NCBI GenBank assembly: GCA_045637205.1 | Contig: JAZTYY010000030.1 | Coordinates: 1 to 26,500, forward strand | Origin: RGIG4608 sp045637205 | GTDB taxonomy: Bacteria > Bacillota > Clostridia > Oscillospirales > CAG-272 | DNA: 26,500 nucleotides | Direction: 5' to 3' | Part shown: positions 24,465 through 26,500 of the stretch, piece by piece | Layout: each line of letters starts with the position of its first letter | Numbering within the stretch: position 1 is the stretch's first letter | Notes under the pieces: model-generated | Databases searched by the model: none | What the model was told of the DNA's origin: nothing | What the model saw: only the letters and a program-made list of their open reading frames with translations | Made by a program: the position numbers and the translations under genes

Positions 24465-25522
24465 GTTTAATCAAAGAACTATTTGGGAAACACCATAATC
24501 AAGATATATATAAATTCACACTTCAAAATACTAATGGTATGAGTGTGGCATTGACAAACTTCGGCGCTACTATTATTAGCATAAATGTACCCGACAAAAG
24601 TGGGGAAGTAGCTGACGTAATTTGTGGATACGACGATTTGCAATCTTATATTGATGCCGATGGGTATCAAGGCGCTATAATAGGACGGGTTGGAAACCGT
24701 ATTTGCAAGGGTAAATTTGTACTGGATGACGTTGAATACAACATGTATATAAACAATGGTCCCAATCACCTTCACGGAGGTAAAATCGGTTTTGACAAAC
24801 GAGTTTGGCAGGTTTTATCCACGAGCGATTGCGAGGAGCCTTCAATTAAATTCTTCTTGCTTTCAAAAGATGGAGAAGAGAATTATCCCGGAAATTTGGC
24901 TGTTACAGTAACGTATACGCTTAATAATGATGGGGAGCTTGCAATTAAATATGAGGCAACCACCGATAAAAGAACAATCATTAATCTTACCAATCACACC
25001 TATTTTAATCTTGGTGGATACAATTCAGGCAAAATCTTTGACCATGAGCTTTGGCTTGATGCAAATACATACTTGCCAACCGACGAAACCTTAATCCCCA
25101 CAGGAGAAATTAAAAGTGTAGAGGGTACACCTTTTGACTTTAGACTCCCTAAAACTATTGGTAGAGATTTTAACACCCACAACCAAGACCTTATATATGC
25201 AGGTGGATATGACCATTGCTTTAATTTTATGGGTGGTGAAACTGAAATTCCAAAGCTTAGAGCTAAAGTTTACCACGAAAAATCGGGAAGAACCATGGAA
25301 ATGTATACTAACCAACCTTGCGTACAATTTTACACAGGCAATTTTCTAACAAATTCCAAATTCCCCTTTAAGAACAATTGTTCGCAAGAGAAGCAAATGG
25401 CTTTTTGCCTTGAAACACAGCATATGCCTGATTCAATAAATCATCCATATTTTACCAATGTTATCTTAAATCCCGAAGAGAAATACAACTATACAACCAT
25501 ATATAAATTCTATACAAAATAA
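24461..25522 (+). CDS. galM: Aldose 1-epimerase
   Basis: GalM (353 residues) interconverts the alpha and beta anomers of aldohexoses in the cytoplasm. The catalytic pair is visible: H105 in the NHLHGG segment and H179 in NLTNHTYFNLGG, with the base E318 in CLETQHMPD. A GATIISINVPD segment and the R of IIGRVGNRI also fit the family. The start overlaps the kinase stop by 4 bases, indicating translational coupling. An anomer-presenting enzyme beside an anomeric-type kinase would make sense for sugar-1-phosphate formation. A terminator follows at once. Confidence 0.93.
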   Translation: MSLIKELFGKHHNQDIYKFTLQNTNGMSVALTNFGATIISINVPDKSGEVADVICGYDDLQSYIDADGYQGAIIGRVGNRICKGKFVLDDVEYNMYINNGPNHLHGGKIGFDKRVWQVLSTSDCEEPSIKFFLLSKDGEENYPGNLAVTVTYTLNNDGELAIKYEATTDKRTIINLTNHTYFNLGGYNSGKIFDHELWLDANTYLPTDETLIPTGEIKSVEGTPFDFRLPKTIGRDFNTHNQDLIYAGGYDHCFNFMGGETEIPKLRAKVYHEKSGRTMEMYTNQPCVQFYTGNFLTNSKFPFKNNCSQEKQMAFCLETQHMPDSINHPYFTNVILNPEEKYNYTTIYKFYTK

Positions 25523-25524
25523 AG

Positions 25525-25553
25525 AAAAGCTGAACAATTGTTCAGCTTTTTTG
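25525..25553. terminator. Two-way terminator between galM and the methyltransferase gene
   Basis: AAAAGCTGAACAA (25525-25537) pairs perfectly with TTGTTCAGCTTTT (25538-25550), ending in a T run on the plus strand. The A run inside the left arm gives a T run on the minus strand, so it probably ends both convergent genes. Confidence 0.88.
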
Positions 25554-26327
25554 TTATCTATTTTGTCTATATACCTCAAAAGCAAGCACGGTAGCTGCTG
25601 CAGAAGCTGTTAAAGAGCCCTTAAAGGTTTTACCGTAATCAACGCGAACAATCATGTCCGACTTGGCTAATATTTCAGCGGAAATGCCTCGCTTTTCGCC
25701 GCCCACAATAAGAAGAAGTGGCTTTTTAAGGTCGGCATCATAAAGGGATACTGAGTCACGAATACCCGCAGAGGCAACCTTATATCCCTTAGCTTTGAAT
25801 AAGTCAATAGCCTTGCTAATATCACATTCAAAGGTATTGATTAACTCAGAAGTGCCTGCAGATCCCTTACAAATAAGCCCTTGAGCATTGCTAAAACGGT
25901 AAGCAGGAACTATAATTCCATCAGCGCCAGAGGCATATACCGAGCGTATAGCATAAGCAAAATTAAACGGATCCTCAATGCCATCCAATATAATATAAAA
26001 GCCATTATCAATAATCTGATTAGAGTCGCTCAATACAGGAATATTTGTCCTTGAACAAATAGCAATGATACCACCATGAGTTTTACCATTTGCAAGCTCA
26101 TCAATGATAGAGTGTGAAACACCAATCAGTTCAAATGAAAGCTCCTGAGATTTAATTTCTAAAAACTTCAACTCATTATATTTGCTTTTTTTCTTGTCGA
26201 CGTTATAGAGCACCTTAAGAATTTTTCTATTAGATGAATTATTCTGAATGGCAGATATGATAGAACTAATACTAGTCATACCTTCAAAGACATCAAAAAT
26301 TTCTTTATCGAATACGTAATTTTGCAT
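25554..26327 (-). CDS. TrmH/SpoU-family RNA 2'-O-methyltransferase
   Basis: This 257-residue protein has an N-terminal substrate-binding region (about 1-95) and a SPOUT methyltransferase domain. Motif 1 is DGIEDPFNFAYAIRS (conserved N and R), motif 2 is LLLIVGGEKRGIS, and motif 3 is KGSLTASAAATVLAFE. In the usual motif 3 an Asn (SLNVS) precedes Ser; here it is Thr. It should transfer methyl from AdoMet to a ribose 2'-OH in rRNA or tRNA; which site is unknown. The start at 26327 is chosen because AAAGGA is 8 bases upstream, while the in-frame ATG at 26336 overlaps that SD. It diverges from spoIIID. Confidence 0.88.
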   Translation of the reverse strand: MQNYVFDKEIFDVFEGMTSISSIISAIQNNSSNRKILKVLYNVDKKKSKYNELKFLEIKSQELSFELIGVSHSIIDELANGKTHGGIIAICSRTNIPVLSDSNQIIDNGFYIILDGIEDPFNFAYAIRSVYASGADGIIVPAYRFSNAQGLICKGSAGTSELINTFECDISKAIDLFKAKGYKVASAGIRDSVSLYDADLKKPLLLIVGGEKRGISAEILAKSDMIVRVDYGKTFKGSLTASAAATVLAFEVYRQNR

Positions 26328-26357
26328 ATAATACATCCTTTAATAATATTTAGAAAG

Positions 26358-26385
26358 TTGTTTGCATAAAATTAATCAGTATAAA
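26358..26385 (+). promoter_or_regulatory. Weak candidate promoter upstream of spoIIID
   Basis: TTGTTT (26358-26363), a 16-nt spacer and TATAAA (26380-26385) resemble a sigma-A site. In known spore-formers spoIIID is read by sigma-E, and the -10-like TATAAAAT partly fits a sigma-E -10, but I could not find a well-spaced sigma-E -35. Confidence 0.3.
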
Positions 26386-26406
26386 ATTATAGCGAGGAAA
26401 TTTTTT

Positions 26407-26500
26407 ATGTATATCTCATCAAATAAAGAACGTTGTGTAACAATAGCATCCTATATGATTGAAAATGAATCAACAGTTAGATCAGTAGCAAAAAGATTTG
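26407..26500 (+). CDS. spoIIID: Sporulation regulator SpoIIID-like, 5' part
   Basis: The reading frame is open from ATG at 26407 to the window edge (31 codons). The product ISSNKERCVTIASYMIENE followed by STVRSVAKRF matches the N-terminal helices of SpoIIID (KERTIKIGKYIVETKKTVRVIAKEFG in Bacillus), a small DNA-binding regulator of mother-cell genes during sporulation. SD GAGGAA lies about 9 bases upstream. The C-terminal half is cut off, so the call rests on the helix-turn-helix start and length is unknown. It suggests that the organism forms spores. Confidence 0.8.
   Translation, partial: MYISSNKERCVTIASYMIENESTVRSVAKRF

Noticed and set aside
1..26500. Apparent abundance of ACGT / GACGT sequences
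   Set aside because: A rough hand count near 80 ACGT sites is about what this base composition predicts.

Overview
The window looks like chromosomal core sequence from a low-GC, spore-forming Firmicute of the class Clostridia. Coding sequence is AT-rich and Shine-Dalgarno (SD) sites are AGGAGG-like. Promoters are of the vegetative TTGACA/TATAAT type, and the tRNA genes encode CCA. The last bases begin a gene whose product resembles the sporulation regulator SpoIIID. Methionine synthase is split from its activation domain, as is common in Clostridia. I see no phage genes, insertion sequence, CRISPR array, rRNA or plasmid functions.

Layout. (1) 1-325: the tail of an unrecognised gene, its terminator, and a second two-way hairpin. 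(2) rnhA (-) and a long + operon diverge from back-to-back promoters. The + operon (911-8552) holds an extremely His/Cys-rich COG0523 (CobW/ZNG1-like) metal GTPase, a second degenerate GTPase fused to a DUF1980/TIGR03943-like domain, a SanA/YdcF-like membrane protein, uvrB and uvrA. (3) 8590-9826 (-): an SGNH hydrolase and a DUF4358-like lipoprotein. These diverge from a cysteine-synthase-like gene that has no ordinary start codon and probably starts at AUU. (4) 10752-15460 (-): a FliB/YkgJ-like Cys-rich protein, metF, the methionine synthase activation domain and metH. (5) 15598-18743 (+): tRNA-Trp, a cytidylate-kinase-like protein, a lone prepilin-like protein and an MFS transporter. (6) 18850-21465 (+): a three-gene ABC-2 exporter, followed by a convergent tRNA-Ser(CGA). 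(7) 21744-25522 (+): a YmdB-type phosphodiesterase, then a nucleotidyltransferase, a small-molecule kinase and an aldose epimerase that look like a sugar activation set. (8) A TrmH/SpoU rRNA/tRNA methyltransferase (-), divergent from the start of spoIIID (+).

How the genes may work together. The 911-8552 operon joins metal-handling GTPases to nucleotide excision repair; UvrA binds zinc, so a zinc-supply link is possible but only inferred. The metF / activation domain / metH set forms a complete route from methylene-THF to methionine with reactivation of the cobalamin enzyme. Its neighbour is a cysteine-synthase-like enzyme, giving a local sulfur amino acid cluster. The points most worth a second look are the 88-residue His/Cys domain, the GTPase-DUF1980 fusion in an operon with uvrBA, the AUU start of the cysteine-synthase gene, and the FliB-like gene leading the methionine operon. 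No wholly new system is evident.
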